Below are positions 29,565 through 39,555 of a stretch of 64,000 nt of DNA, piece after piece. A program made the translations under genes and the position numbers. The DNA comes from DASQFQ01 sp963722815 (GTDB lineage: Bacteria > Actinomycetota > Thermoleophilia > Solirubrobacterales > Solirubrobacteraceae), in NCBI GenBank assembly GCA_963722815.1, contig CAVROM010000016.1, positions 1 to 64,000 on the forward strand. The letters run 5' to 3'. The notes under the pieces were generated by a model that searched no databases, was not told where the DNA came from, and saw nothing but the letters and a program-made list of their open reading frames with translations. Every line of letters begins with the position of its first letter. Position 1 is the first letter of the stretch.

Positions 29565-30553
29565 CGACGTCCTCCACCTCGGCCGAGAGATCCGGCGAGG
29601 CGGCAAACGGGGTCACGTCGGGCCGACCGCCGCGGTCGAGCTTCCAAGTTCCCTCGATGAGGCCGTTCACGACGAGCGTGGCCGCCAGGATCCCGCCGCC
29701 GGGGCGGACCGCCTTGTCGTGCTCCTCGCGCATGATCAGCGAGCGGTCGCGGTGGCCGAGCAGCCAGCCGTCGAACCGCGGCAGCAGCCGCACGTGCGGC
29801 GGCGCCGGCTCGAGCCCCGGCGGGACGAACGCGGTGCGCCCCAGCACCTCGACCTCCTCCAGGTCCAGCTCCCCGTAGGCCCGCCGCGCCTCGCGCACCG
29901 GCAGCCCCGACCAGACCGCGAAGTCCTCGGGCGCCGGCGGGCGGATGCGCGTGGGCATGGCGGCGGGCCAGTTCGACGACCGGGTCCGAAGGTTCAGGAG
30001 CGGGGCCAAGCCAGTCGTCGAAGAGCACGAACCGGTCCGCCGGCCCCTCGATGATCTCGCCCCGCAGCGCGATCACGCCGGTCAGCCACGCCGGCACCTG
30101 CGGGTGGTCCGGCAGCCTGACGGACCTGCGCACCGCGTCGGCGAGCTCGCGGCGGGTGAGCGGGCCGTCGGCGAGGACGCGGCGGCAGGCGGCGGCGACC
30201 GCGCCGGTGCCGACGCCGAGCTCCGCGATCCGGCGCGCGCTCTTGCGCAGCCCGATCGGCCCCAGCAGCTCGACCATCCAGCGCGCATCCTCCGCCGGGA
30301 TCAGGTGCAGCGTCCCGCGCATCACCCACGTGCGGGCGACCGAGCGCTCCTCGAAGCGCGCGGCCTCCACTTCCGCGAGCGTGCTGCCCGGCCGCCGCGC
30401 CCGCACACCGAGCGCCGCCGCCCCCGCGTCCTGCGCCTGCAAGGCCGCGACCGCCGCAACGGTCTCCGAGACGGTGCTTCGGGGCGGGGCGACGAGGCGC
30501 TGCCCCCGGGCCAGGAGACCCCGGGCGAGGTCGGGAGGAAGGGTCCGCGCCAT
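29539..30553 (-). CDS. AlkZ-like winged-helix DNA glycosylase family protein (one frameshift)
   Basis: About 338 residues from ATG 30553. The N-terminal part has SETVAAVAALQAQDAGAAAL, where the Gln-x-Gln (QAQ, about residue 43) is the catalytic motif I know from this winged-helix family that removes bulky or crosslinked bases. Next come TWVMRGTLHLIPAEDARWMV and several helix-turn-helix segments (GPLTRRELADAV). The frame changes near 29990, then APEDFAVWSGLPVREARRAY, PRFDGWLLGHRDRSLIM and GLIEGTWKLDRGGRPDVTPF. The fold assignment is fairly sure; DNA-repair activity of this copy is inferred. Divergent from the SRPBCC-like gene. Confidence 0.72.
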
Positions 30554-30569
30554 GGCGAAACGATCCCCC

Positions 30570-31238
30570 ATGAGTTCGCTTCAGGCTTCCCGCACCCTCG
30601 TAAAGTCACCGCCCGAGCTGTGGGCAGAGCTGTCCGACCTCGGCTCCCTGGCCCGCCATCTCGGCGAGTTCGGGGAGATCAGGATCACTCAAGGTGGACC
30701 CCGAGTCCCGAGTCGAATGGGAGGCGGACCGCGCGAGCGGGACCGTCCGGCTCGAGCCCTCGGGATGGGGGACGCGCGTGGTGCTCACGGTCGATACGCC
30801 GGAGCCCGCCGCGGACCCCGAGCCGGAGCCTGAAGAGGCGCCGGTGGCGGAGGCCGCAGCGGAGCCTGTGGCGGTCGAACCCGAGCCCACGCCGGAGCCG
30901 TGAGCCCGAGCCCGAGGAGCCGCTCACGAGCCGCCTCGCCGAGGTCGAGGCGCCCAAGCGCGGCTTCTGGGCCCGCCTCTTCGGGCGCAAGCAGCCCGGC
31001 CGGTCGGCCCCTGGCGCCCGAGCCGGAGCCCGGCTCGAGCGAGCCCGAGCCGGTCCTCGAAGAGCCCGAGCCCGAGCCGGAGCCCACGTTCGGCACGATC
31101 GAGTGGGAGATCCCCGAGCCGGTCGCCGAAGCGGAGCCCGAGCCGGAGCCCGACACCCCCGCCGACCCCGCCGCGGTCCTCCACGGGATGCTCGACACGC
31201 TCGGCGCCGCGCACCACCGGCCCTTCAGCCGCCCCTAA
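30570..31238 (+). CDS. SRPBCC-like domain protein with long Glu/Pro tail (three or more frameshifts)
   Basis: From ATG 30570 it reads SSLQASRTLVKSPPELWAEL, SDLGSLARHLGEFGEIRIT, which is the start of a polyketide-cyclase-like SRPBCC fold. After a shift near 30690 it continues VDPESRVEWEADRASGTVRL and RVVLTVDTPEPAAD. The rest is an acidic EPEPEP-type tail interrupted by PKRGFWARLFGRKQPG, a short basic amphipathic segment (about 30955-31000), then more Glu/Pro repeats and HGMLDTLGAAHHRPFSRP at the end. Shifts lie near 30690, 30900 and 31010. Function unknown; the tail resembles a spacer to a membrane or partner. Confidence 0.5.
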
Positions 31239-31244
31239 TACCCT
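31239..31244 (+). promoter_or_regulatory. TACCCT -10-like box
   Basis: TACCCT ends eight bases before the GTG at 31253. No Shine-Dalgarno sequence. Confidence 0.35.
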
Positions 31245-31252
31245 GGGCGGCC

Positions 31253-31583
31253 GTGCCGTCCGCCACCGAACGCTCGATCCTCCTGGCGCCCGGCGCGGTC
31301 GCCAAGACCGCTGCCTACGCCGCAAACGAGCCGGAGCAGCGCTGGATGCTGCGCCAGCCGCGCGACGTCCGCCGCTCGTTCGCCGAGGAGGTCTTCGGCC
31401 GCCCCGACGCGACCGAGCGCCAGGAGATCTGGATGCTCCGCCAGCCCAAGGCGGTCCGCGAGTCGTTCATCCGCGAGGTCCTCAGCCGCGAGGACCCGCC
31501 GCCCCACCAGGCGATCTGGATGCTGCGCCAGCCCGACAAGGTCCGCGACTAGCTTCGTGCGCGAGGTGCTCGAGGCCGCATAG
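31253..31583 (+). CDS. WMLRQP tandem-repeat small protein (one frameshift at the end)
   Basis: About 109 residues starting VPSATERSILLAPGAVAKTA. It holds three copies of a 28-30-residue unit: QRWMLRQPRDVRRSFAEEVF, EIWMLRQPKAVRESFIREVL and AIWMLRQPDKVRD followed, after one extra base near 31551, by SFVREVLEAA. The consensus is WMLRQPxxVRxSFxxEV. Without correction the frame stops at 31552; with it, at 31583. The stop TAG at 31581 is also the first half of the TAGGAT box in front of the carboxyltransferase gene. I do not know this family. The helical, Arg-rich units suggest a protein-binding scaffold; the proximity to the carboxylase is only suggestive. Confidence 0.55.
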
Positions 31584-31586
31584 GAT
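31581..31586 (+). promoter_or_regulatory. TAGGAT -10-like box
   Basis: TAGGAT ends ten bases before the ATG at 31597, without a Shine-Dalgarno sequence. Points to a promoter for the propionyl-CoA carboxylase beta gene. Confidence 0.4.
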
Positions 31587-31596
31587 CTCGCGCCCC

Positions 31597-33161
<1,565 letters not shown>

Positions 33162-33165
<4 letters not shown>

Positions 33166-33353
33166 ACCGCCGCCCGCGCCTGGAGCTGCACGGCTCGAGC
33201 GCCTCGCCCGAGGAGGCCGCCGCGGTGATGGCGGCGATCGAGCAGTTCCTGCGCGACACCGCGCCGCCGCCCGCGCCCGCCGAGGCGCCGGAGAGCCCGT
33301 GGCTGCGCGCCGCGCGGCTCGAGGCGGTCGAGCGGGCGCCCGGGCCCGTCTAG
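33162..33353 (+). CDS. Small acyl-CoA carboxylase epsilon-like subunit
   Basis: A 63-residue protein from GTG 33162, translationally coupled to the beta subunit. It reads NRRPRLELHGSSASPEEAAA, VMAAIEQFLRDTAPPP and a Pro-rich linker ending SPWLRAARLEAVERAPGPV. The layout of a short beta strand, the SPEEAAAVMAAIEQF helix and a C-terminal SPWLRAARLEA matches the small epsilon polypeptides that bind actinobacterial carboxyltransferases. Position right after pccB supports this. Its stop at 33351-33353 shares CTAG with the phosphatase gene on the other strand. Confidence 0.72.
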
Positions 33354-33922
33354 GCGAGGCCGGGCGTCTCCGGACCCGGTGCGCGCAGGCCGTACGCGTG
33401 CAACCGCACGCGGTCGCCGTGCTCGATCACCGTCAGGCTGGCGTTGGCAGGCGGCGCGAGCGTGCGCGCGTCGGCGCCGGTGAGGTGCGCGGTCGCGGCG
33501 CGGATGCAGCCGCCATGGGTCACCACGAGAACGTCCTCCCCGAGGAGCTCGTCGGCCGCCGCCCCCACGCGCGCCTGCAGCTCGGTCCACGTCTCGCCCG
33601 GGAAGTACTCGCCGCGCTGCCACGCCGCCACCCGCTCGGGGTCGAGCTCGTCGAGCGTGAAGCCCGCCCACTCGCCGATGTCGATCTCGCGCCAGCGCGG
33701 GTCCTGCGGCGCGCCGGCGAGCCCGAGCAGCTCGGCGGTCTGGACGGCGCGGGTGAGGTCGGACGAGAGCCGACGCTCCGGGATCCCGTCCAGGAACGGG
33801 AGCAGCGCCTCGGCCTGCTCGCGCCCGAGCTCCGAGAGCGGCGGGTCGGCCTGGCCCTGGAGCCGGTGCTCGGCATTCCAGGTCGATTCGCCGTGGCGGA
33901 CGAGCATGAGGCGGTGGTTCAC
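33350..33922 (-). CDS. Histidine phosphatase family protein (phosphoglycerate-mutase fold)
   Basis: A 190-residue protein from GTG 33922. The catalytic motif is LMLVRHGESTWNAEHRLQG (RHG at about residue 9), followed by DPPLSELGREQAEAL, RRLSSDLTRAVQTAELL, the WREIDIGEWAGFTLDEL segment with the proton-donor Glu, and the second catalytic His in VLVVTHGGCIRAATAHL (about 138). Such enzymes dephosphorylate small phosphate esters; the substrate cannot be read. Its start overlaps the stop of the GT39-like gene as GTGA; its stop is the shared CTAG. Confidence 0.85.
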   Translation of the reverse strand: MNHRLMLVRHGESTWNAEHRLQGQADPPLSELGREQAEALLPFLDGIPERRLSSDLTRAVQTAELLGLAGAPQDPRWREIDIGEWAGFTLDELDPERVAAWQRGEYFPGETWTELQARVGAAADELLGEDVLVVTHGGCIRAATAHLTGADARTLAPPANASLTVIEHGDRVRLHAYGLRAPGPETPGLA

Positions 33923-35370
33923 CCCGACAGTTTCTCGAACAGCTGCGTGCGGACGCCGCTCCGTGGCCGCGGCCAGGGCGCGCGCGGCGCGGGGCCGAGC
34001 GGGCGCAAGGCCGGGTGGGCGGCCAGCCACGCCCGCCACTCGCGCGTGCGGATGCGGACGGCGCGGTTCCACGGCGCCTGCGAGAGGCGCTGGAAGACCG
34101 GCGTCACCAGCAGCACGCGGCGCCCGCGCGCGAGCCGCCGGATCTCCGGGCCGAGCACGAACGCCGCCCGCCCGCCGCGCAGCCGCGCCAACCCGTCACG
34201 CCAGTCGGTCACCTGCGGCTCGGCGACCGCGCCGAGCGGCGTCACGTAGCGCAAGCCGGGCGGGAGGTAGCGGGCGAGCACCGGCACCTGCTCCGGCTGC
34301 GAGCACACCACGAGGTCGCCCGGCCGCAACTCGGGCATCACCGTGCTCGCCGCGGTGCGCACGTTGCTCTTGACCGGTGCCGGTGCGGAGGCGAGCCAGA
34401 TGACGGCCACGCCGAGCAGTGGCACCCACGTCCAGCGCGCCCCGCGCGCCAGCACGGCGGCGAGCGCAAGCAGCACCGGGCCGAACAGGATCGCCAGGTA
34501 GCGCGGGGCCCACGCCGGCTCGAGCTGCGAGCCGAGGAACGCGAGCAGCGCCGCCACGCCGCCGATCAGCGCGAGCAGCCGCGTGCCCTCGGAAGGGCGG
34601 GCGCGCTGGAGCGCGGCGCCGGCGCCGAGCGCGAGCAGGGGCACGGCGACGAAGCCGAACAGGACGCCGGGGATGGCCAACAGCGAGAGCGGCGTCGGCC
34701 GCGACGACCACGGCGCGGCGGTGTGGCCGGCCTGGAAGAGCAGGCTCGGCACCCACGGCGCGTACGCCAGCGCCACGCCGGCCGCGAGCAGCGCGCCCTC
34801 GCGCGCCTCGACCCGGCCCTCATGCCACAGCCACAGCCAGGCGGCGCCCATCCCGGCGACGAGGAAGAGCGCCCAGTTGTGCGCGTAGAGCAGCAGCACC
34901 AGCCACAGCCCGAGCAGCCACACGTGCCGGCGGCGGCCGTGGACGAACGCCAGCACGAAGCTCGCGCTCGCCAGCACCGAGAGCACGGCGACCATCGAGT
35001 ACATCCGCGTCTCCTGCGCGTAGTAGGTAAGGAACGGGCAGCCGGCCGCCCCGGCCGTGGCGAGCGCGCCGGCGCGGCGGCCGAACGCCGCGCTGCCCGC
35101 CCAGTACGACACCGGCACCGCCAGCAGCGCGAACAGCAGCGGCAGCGCGCGGGTGGCGGCCTCGCTCGTCCCGGCGACCGCCATCCAGCCGTGCAGCAGC
35201 AGGTAGAACAGCGGCGGGGAGCCGTCGAGCCGCAGGAGACCGGGGATCTCGCCGACGCCGTGCGAGGCGATCCCGACCGTGATCGCCTCGTCGATCCAGT
35301 AGCCGCTGTGGAGGATGCCGGTCCGCAGCAGCAGCGTCGCGGCGAGCGCAGCCAGGACCACCCGGAGCAT
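33919..35370 (-). CDS. Glycosyltransferase family 39-like integral membrane protein
   Basis: A 483-residue polytopic membrane protein from ATG 35370. The first outer loop has the catalytic acidic motif TGILHSGYWIDEAITVGIAS (Asp-Glu, about residue 28), then LRLDGSPPLFYLLLHGWMAV, typical of GT-C enzymes using dolichyl- or polyprenyl-phosphate sugars. About eleven hydrophobic segments follow to residue 340 and a C-terminal extracytoplasmic domain (VVCSQPEQVPVLARYLPPGL). Likely adds mannose or another sugar to lipids or proteins outside the membrane. Its presence between the two carboxylase halves seems unrelated to them. Confidence 0.8.
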   Translation of the reverse strand: MLRVVLAALAATLLLRTGILHSGYWIDEAITVGIASHGVGEIPGLLRLDGSPPLFYLLLHGWMAVAGTSEAATRALPLLFALLAVPVSYWAGSAAFGRRAGALATAGAAGCPFLTYYAQETRMYSMVAVLSVLASASFVLAFVHGRRRHVWLLGLWLVLLLYAHNWALFLVAGMGAAWLWLWHEGRVEAREGALLAAGVALAYAPWVPSLLFQAGHTAAPWSSRPTPLSLLAIPGVLFGFVAVPLLALGAGAALQRARPSEGTRLLALIGGVAALLAFLGSQLEPAWAPRYLAILFGPVLLALAAVLARGARWTWVPLLGVAVIWLASAPAPVKSNVRTAASTVMPELRPGDLVVCSQPEQVPVLARYLPPGLRYVTPLGAVAEPQVTDWRDGLARLRGGRAAFVLGPEIRRLARGRRVLLVTPVFQRLSQAPWNRAVRIRTREWRAWLAAHPALRPLGPAPRAPWPRPRSGVRTQLFEKLSG

Positions 35371-35437
35371 GCGCCGCAGCGTGGCACCGGATCGAGGAGT
35401 TCCAGCACGCGCGACAACGAACGGCAACAACTCCCAA

Positions 35438-35443
35438 TACGAT
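35438..35443 (+). promoter_or_regulatory. TACGAT -10-like box
   Basis: TACGAT overlaps the first possible ATG (35442) and ends ten bases before the second ATG at 35454. With the usual spacing of this window it supports 35454 as the real, leaderless start of the carboxylase alpha gene. Confidence 0.4.
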
Positions 35444-37211
35444 GCCGCCGCCTATGTTCAGCAAGGTCCTCGTCGCCAACCGTGGAGAGATCGCCGTGCG
35501 CGTGATCCGCGCGCTGGACGAGCTCGGCATCGCCTCCGTCGCCGTCTACTCCGAGGCCGACCGCGACGCCCAGCACGTCAAGCGGGCCGGCGAGGCGTAC
35601 CTGGTCGGCCCTGGCCCGGCCGCCGAGTCCTACCTGAAGGTCGACAAGATCATCGAGGTCTGCAAGGAGTCCGGCGCCGAGGCCGTCCACCCCGGCTACG
35701 GCTTCCTGGCCGAGAACGCCGGCTTCGCCCAGGCGCTGGAGGAGAACGGGATCACGTTCATCGGCCCGCCGGCGAGCGCCATCGAGGCGATGGGCTCCAA
35801 GACCCGCGCCCGCGAGCTGATGAAGAAGGCGGGCGTGCCGATCGTGCCGGGCACCACCGAGCCGGTCGAGAGGCTCGAGGACGCCAAGAAGATCGCCGAG
35901 GACATCGGCTACCCGATCGCCGTCAAGGCGGCGGGCGGCGGCGGCGGCAAGGGCTTCCGCGTCGCCGAGGAGCCCGAGAAGCTCCAGGAGGCGTTCGAGG
36001 GTGCCGCGCGTGAAGGCGAGAAGTTCTTCTCCGACGACACCGTCTACCTCGAGCGCTACCTGCCGGACCCGCGCCACGTCGAGGTCCAGGTGCTCGCCGA
36101 CAAGGAGGGCAACACGATCCACCTCGGCGAGCGCGACTGCTCGATCCAGCGCCGCCACCAGAAGCTGATCGAGGAGTCGCCCGCTCCGCTGGTCGACGAC
36201 GAGCTGCGCGAGAAGATCGGCAAGATCGCGGTCGACGCGGCCAAGGCGGTCGGCTACCACTCGGCCGGCACGATCGAGGGCCTGCTGCAGGACGGCGAGT
36301 ACTTCTTCCTCGAGATGAACACGCGCGTACAGGTCGAGCACTGCGTGACCGAGGAGGTCTCCGGCATCGACATCGTGCGCGAGCAGATCCTGATCGCCGC
36401 CGGCGAGACGCTCTCGATCGCGCAGGAGGACGTCGTCCTGCGCGGTCACGCGATCGAGTGCCGCATCAACGCCGAGGACGCCGCCAAGAACTTCGCCCCC
36501 GCGCCCGGCACCGTCGCGCACTACCGCGAGCCCAGCGGCCCGGGCGTGCGCGTCGACTCCGGCGTGCTCTCCGGCTCCGAGATCACGCCGCTGTACGACC
36601 CGATGGTGGCCAAGCTGATCGTCCGCGACACCGACCGCGAGGGCGCGACGGCGCGGATGGCGCGGGCGCTGCGCGAGTTCGAGATCGAGGGCGTCACCAC
36701 CCTGATCCCGTTCCACAAGGCGATCATGGCCTCCGAGCAGTGGGCCAAGGGCGAGACGTGCCGCGACCTGATCGGCGACCGCAAGTGGCTCAAGGAGCTC
36801 GCGCAGCCGAAGCCCGAGAAGCGCGACGAGGACGAGCCGGAGCCCGTCGAGCGCTCCTACACCGTCGAGGTGTCGGGCAAGCGCTTCGAGGTCACCGTCC
36901 ACGGCGAGCCGATGCTCGCGCCGGCCAACGGCGCCGCGCCCGCGCAGGCGCGCAAGCCGGCGCGCTCCGAGCGCGCCAAGGGCGGCGGCGGGGGCGGCTC
37001 CGACGAGCTCACCTCCCCGCTCCAGGGCAACATGTGGAAGGTGCTGGTGGAGCAGGGCGCCGAGGTCGAGGAGGGCCAGCTCATCTGCATCATCGAGGCG
37101 ATGAAGATGGAGAACGAGATCACCGCTCACAAGGCGGGCAAGATCGAGGAGCTGCCGATCTCCGAGGGCGCGGCGGTCAAGAGCGGCGACCTGCTCGCCG
37201 TCATCAGGTGA
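35442..37211 (+). CDS. pccA: Acyl-CoA/propionyl-CoA carboxylase alpha subunit (biotin carboxylase + biotin carrier)
   Basis: Up to 589 residues; start at ATG 35442 or, more likely from homology (MFSKVLVANRGEIAVRVIRA), 35454. Biotin carboxylase: VHPGYGFLAENAGFAQALEE, ATP-grasp glycine loop KAAGGGGGKGFRVAEE (about residue 165), ERDCSIQRRHQKLIEE, and EMNTRVQVEHCVTEEV with catalytic residues. After a linker with an acyl-carboxylase-type beta domain, the C-terminal carrier has ELTSPLQGNMWKVLVEQGAE and the biotinylated Lys in IIEAMKMENEITAH (about residue 557). Carboxylates biotin for transfer by the beta subunit. Clean frame; stop overlaps the GNAT gene as GTGA. Confidence 0.92.
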   Translation: MPPPMFSKVLVANRGEIAVRVIRALDELGIASVAVYSEADRDAQHVKRAGEAYLVGPGPAAESYLKVDKIIEVCKESGAEAVHPGYGFLAENAGFAQALEENGITFIGPPASAIEAMGSKTRARELMKKAGVPIVPGTTEPVERLEDAKKIAEDIGYPIAVKAAGGGGGKGFRVAEEPEKLQEAFEGAAREGEKFFSDDTVYLERYLPDPRHVEVQVLADKEGNTIHLGERDCSIQRRHQKLIEESPAPLVDDELREKIGKIAVDAAKAVGYHSAGTIEGLLQDGEYFFLEMNTRVQVEHCVTEEVSGIDIVREQILIAAGETLSIAQEDVVLRGHAIECRINAEDAAKNFAPAPGTVAHYREPSGPGVRVDSGVLSGSEITPLYDPMVAKLIVRDTDREGATARMARALREFEIEGVTTLIPFHKAIMASEQWAKGETCRDLIGDRKWLKELAQPKPEKRDEDEPEPVERSYTVEVSGKRFEVTVHGEPMLAPANGAAPAQARKPARSERAKGGGGGGSDELTSPLQGNMWKVLVEQGAEVEEGQLICIIEAMKMENEITAHKAGKIEELPISEGAAVKSGDLLAVIR

Positions 37212-37654
37212 CGGTCCGCGTCGCCGGCCCCGACGACATCGAGGTCGTCGCCCGGCTGCTCGCCGAGTTCAACGAGCACAACGGCCGCGACTGGCCACCG
37301 GAGGCGGCGATCCGCGCGGGCGTCGAGCGCCTGATCGCGCGCGACGACACCGAGTACCTCCTCACCGGCGACCCGCCCGCCGGGGTCGTGGGCCTCCGCT
37401 ACCGCTACGGCGTCTGGTGGGACGCCGAGGACTGCAACGTCGAGGACGTCTTCGTCCGCGCCGACGCCCGTGGCGCCGGGCTCGGCCGCACGCTGGTCTC
37501 AGCCGCGATCGACCGCGCCCGCGAGCGCGGCTGCCGCCGCATGGAGCTCGACACCGGCGCGGACAACGCGCCTGCCCAGGGCCTCTACCGGTCGCTCGGG
37601 TTCGTCGACAGCGGGATCTTCATGCGCCGCCGCATCGACGAGAACCTGCCCTAG
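37208..37654 (+). CDS. GNAT family N-acetyltransferase
   Basis: A 148-residue protein starting at GTG in a four-base overlap with pccA. It reads VRVAGPDDIEVVARLLAEFN, GVVGLRYRYGVWWDAEDCNV, the acetyl-CoA-binding motif VFVRADARGAGLGRTLVSAA (RxxGxG/A, about residue 84) and ARERGCRRMELDTGADNAPA, QGLYRSLGFVDSGIF. All four GNAT motifs are in order, so acetyl-CoA binding is likely; the acceptor is unknown. Coupling to the carboxylase is close but its role there is unclear. Its stop shares CTAG with the convergent gene. Confidence 0.8.
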   Translation: MTVRVAGPDDIEVVARLLAEFNEHNGRDWPPEAAIRAGVERLIARDDTEYLLTGDPPAGVVGLRYRYGVWWDAEDCNVEDVFVRADARGAGLGRTLVSAAIDRARERGCRRMELDTGADNAPAQGLYRSLGFVDSGIFMRRRIDENLP

Positions 37655-38065
37655 CGGTAGCGGCGCTCGCGACTCGTCGATCTTCACGTCGTTGATCGAG
37701 GCGTCGCGGCGGCGCATGTAGCCGAGCTCGTCGAACTCCCAGTGCTCGTTGCCGTGCGAGCGCCACCACTGCCCGCCGGCGTCGCGGCACTCGTACTCGA
37801 AGCGCACGGAGATGTGGTTGTCGTGGAACGCCCACAGCTCCTTCATCAGCTTGTAATCGAGCTCGCGCGCCCACTTGCGCGCCAAGAACTCGACGATCGC
37901 CTCGCGGCCCTGGAAGAACTCGTCGCGGTTGCGCCACTGCGAGTCGGGCGTGTATGCACCGGCCACCTTCTCCGGATCGCAGGTGTTCCAGGCGTCCTGG
38001 GCCGCCTTGACCTTCTGCAGCGCGGTCTCGAGCGTGAAGGGCGGGACGGGCGGGCGAGGGTCCAT
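37651..38065 (-). CDS. DUF1348 (NTF2-like) family protein (one frameshift near the end)
   Basis: About 137 residues from ATG 38065. The NTF2-like cone fold reads ALQKVKAAQDAWNTCDPEKV, AGAYTPDSQWRNRDEFFQGR, FLARKWARELDYKLMKELWA, FHDNHISVRFEYECRDAGGQ and HWEFDELGYMRRRDASINDV. The last codons are shifted: restoring one base near 37672 gives KIDESRERRYR and a stop at 37651-37653, sharing CTAG with the GNAT gene; unrestored, the frame runs on antisense. DUF1348 members are small, often stress-linked proteins of unknown activity. A metallo-beta-lactamase gene follows upstream on the same strand. Confidence 0.75.
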
Positions 38066-38069
38066 GCGC

Positions 38070-38838
38070 TTAGCTTCCCACCCGCTCGACGTTCTCCGCG
38101 TGGATCTTCTTCTGCGCGCCGGTCCGCCGCGCCAGCGGCAGCTTCGAGTCCGGCAGGCCCTGCAGGTACTCGCGGTCCTCGCGCAGGATCGCCGCCGCGC
38201 GCACCGGGTCGAGCGGCGTGCCGTGGCCGGGCACGACGTGCTCCGCGCTGCTCGACCAGCGGCTCGAGCCTGTCGAGCGTCTCGAGGTAGTCCTCGCGCG
38301 AGCCGGACTCGGACAGCCACGGGATCTCGACCGGCGAGAGGTAGTCGCCGCACACCAGCACGCGCGCCCACGGGATCCAGATCGCCATGCCGTCCGCGGT
38401 GTGGCCGGGCGCCGGGTGCAACTCGAGCTCCTCGTCGCCGATCCCGCACCGGCCAGGCACCGGCAGCACCTGCGGCTCCGGCATGGTCAGCGGCCCAGGG
38501 CGCTCGAGGTACCACTCCTCGTCGAAGTCGCGCAGCACCCGCTGCACGCGCCCCGGCTCGGCCTGCAGGCGCCGGTCGGTCGGCTCGCCGATGCCCAGCG
38601 GCGCGTCCGGGAAGGCGTAGCGGCCGAGCACGTGGTCGAAGTCCGCGTGGGTGAGCAGCAGCCCGACGATCCGGAAGCGCGCCTGCTCGGCGATCGAGGG
38701 CAGGATCTCGAGCTCGTCCGGCAGCACCGGCGAGTCGATGCAGAACGCCTCCTCGCCGGAGCGCACGAGCGTGCACGTCGTCTGCCAGAAGCGCGACGTG
38801 ACGACGACGACGTCGGGATGGAGCCCGACGGCCTTCAC
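38070..38838 (-). CDS. MBL-fold metallo-hydrolase (one frameshift)
   Basis: About 256 residues from GTG 38838. It reads VVTSRFWQTTCTLVRSGEEA, the metal-binding LLLTHADFDHVLGRYAF (HxDxDH, about residue 65), a later metal His in ELHPAPGHTADGMAIWIPWA and the Asp in VLVCGDYLSPVEIPWL. The frame changes near 38245; it then gives EHVVPGHGTPLDPVRAAAIL with the last metal His and ends RTGAQKKIHAENVERVGS. Hydrolase of the glyoxalase II/lactonase type; substrate unknown. Lies in a row with DUF1348 and a HAD phosphatase gene on the minus strand. Confidence 0.78.
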
Positions 38839-38842
38839 CGGT

Positions 38843-39523
38843 CTACGCGGCGCCGAGCAGCTTGGCCGCCTCGAGGAGCGTCTTCACCTCGGCGGTCGGC
38901 TTCTTCTGCGAGGAGTCGAGCTGCTCCTTGTTGCGGTTGACCCAGACCACGGGGACCTTGGCCTTGATGCACGGCTCGACGTCGTAGTAGTAGTCCGACG
39001 CCACGTGCACCCAGCCCTTCTTGCCGCCGATGCGGCGCTCGCACTCCTTGAAGTGCGCGGGGTCGGGCTTGTAGGAGCGGACCTGCTGGGCGGTCACGAC
39101 GAGGTCGAAGTCCGGCTTCAGCCAGCGGCGGGTCTCGCCGAGCAGCTTGTCGTCGACGTTGGCGATCAGCCCGATCTCGAACTTCTTCTTGAAGCGCTCG
39201 AGCTGGGTGTTGGTCTCCTTGAACGCCGGCCAGCGCTTGACCGAGTCGGGGAGGAAGCCGGAGCGCGAGGGCTCGAGCGGCCAGCCCAGCTGCTTGGAGA
39301 TCTGCACGGCGGTGCGCCGCAGGACCTCGGCGTACAGCTCGTAGGAGCCGCCCTTGATCTCCTTCTGGGTCTCCTTGAAGAGCGCGATCAGCTCGTCGCG
39401 GGCGATGGTGTAGCCGTCTTTCTCGGCTTCCTTCGAGAACGCCTCGTAGATCCCGGTATCGGAGTCGATCAGGGTTCCGTAGACGTCGAAGGTGACGAAG
39501 GTGACTTCTTTGGGGAGCGGCAT
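38843..39523 (-). CDS. HAD superfamily hydrolase, haloacid dehalogenase type II-like
   Basis: A 226-residue protein from ATG 39523. The nucleophile motif is TFVTFDVYGTLIDSD (first Asp, about residue 12); motif II is IGLIANVDD (Asn in place of the usual Ser/Thr); motif III Lys is in VRSYKPDPAHFKECERR, and motif IV is HVASDYYYDVEPCIKAKVPV. DVYGTL rather than DxDGT points to the 2-haloacid dehalogenase branch, but phosphatase activity is equally possible. It has a TACAAT box eleven bases before the start, sharing DNA with the divergent sucC promoter. Confidence 0.82.
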   Translation of the reverse strand: MPLPKEVTFVTFDVYGTLIDSDTGIYEAFSKEAEKDGYTIARDELIALFKETQKEIKGGSYELYAEVLRRTAVQISKQLGWPLEPSRSGFLPDSVKRWPAFKETNTQLERFKKKFEIGLIANVDDKLLGETRRWLKPDFDLVVTAQQVRSYKPDPAHFKECERRIGGKKGWVHVASDYYYDVEPCIKAKVPVVWVNRNKEQLDSSQKKPTAEVKTLLEAAKLLGAA

Positions 39524-39534
39524 GAAGGCGGTGG

Positions 39535-39544
39535 ATTGTAGAGT
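39535..39544. promoter_or_regulatory. Overlapping divergent -10 boxes (TACAAT minus, TAGAGT plus)
   Basis: ATTGTAGAGT holds TACAAT on the minus strand (39540-39535) and TAGAGT on the plus strand (39539-39544), overlapping by two bases. Each lies eleven bases from its start codon: the HAD gene at 39523 and sucC at 39556. With only 32 bases between the genes, both transcripts would be leaderless and RNA polymerase could bind for only one at a time. Confidence 0.5.
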
Positions 39545-39555
39545 GGCCCGCCCTT

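Noticed and set aside
30551..30572. Start of the SRPBCC-like protein at ATG 30552
   Set aside because: That ATG lies inside the start codon region of the divergent AlkZ-like gene and adds six residues (MAKRSP) without homology support; ATG 30570 is more natural.
35411..35443. A full -35/-10 promoter (GCGACA with TACGAT) before pccA
   Set aside because: The spacing would be 21 bases, too long for a standard sigma-70 promoter; only the -10 box is kept.
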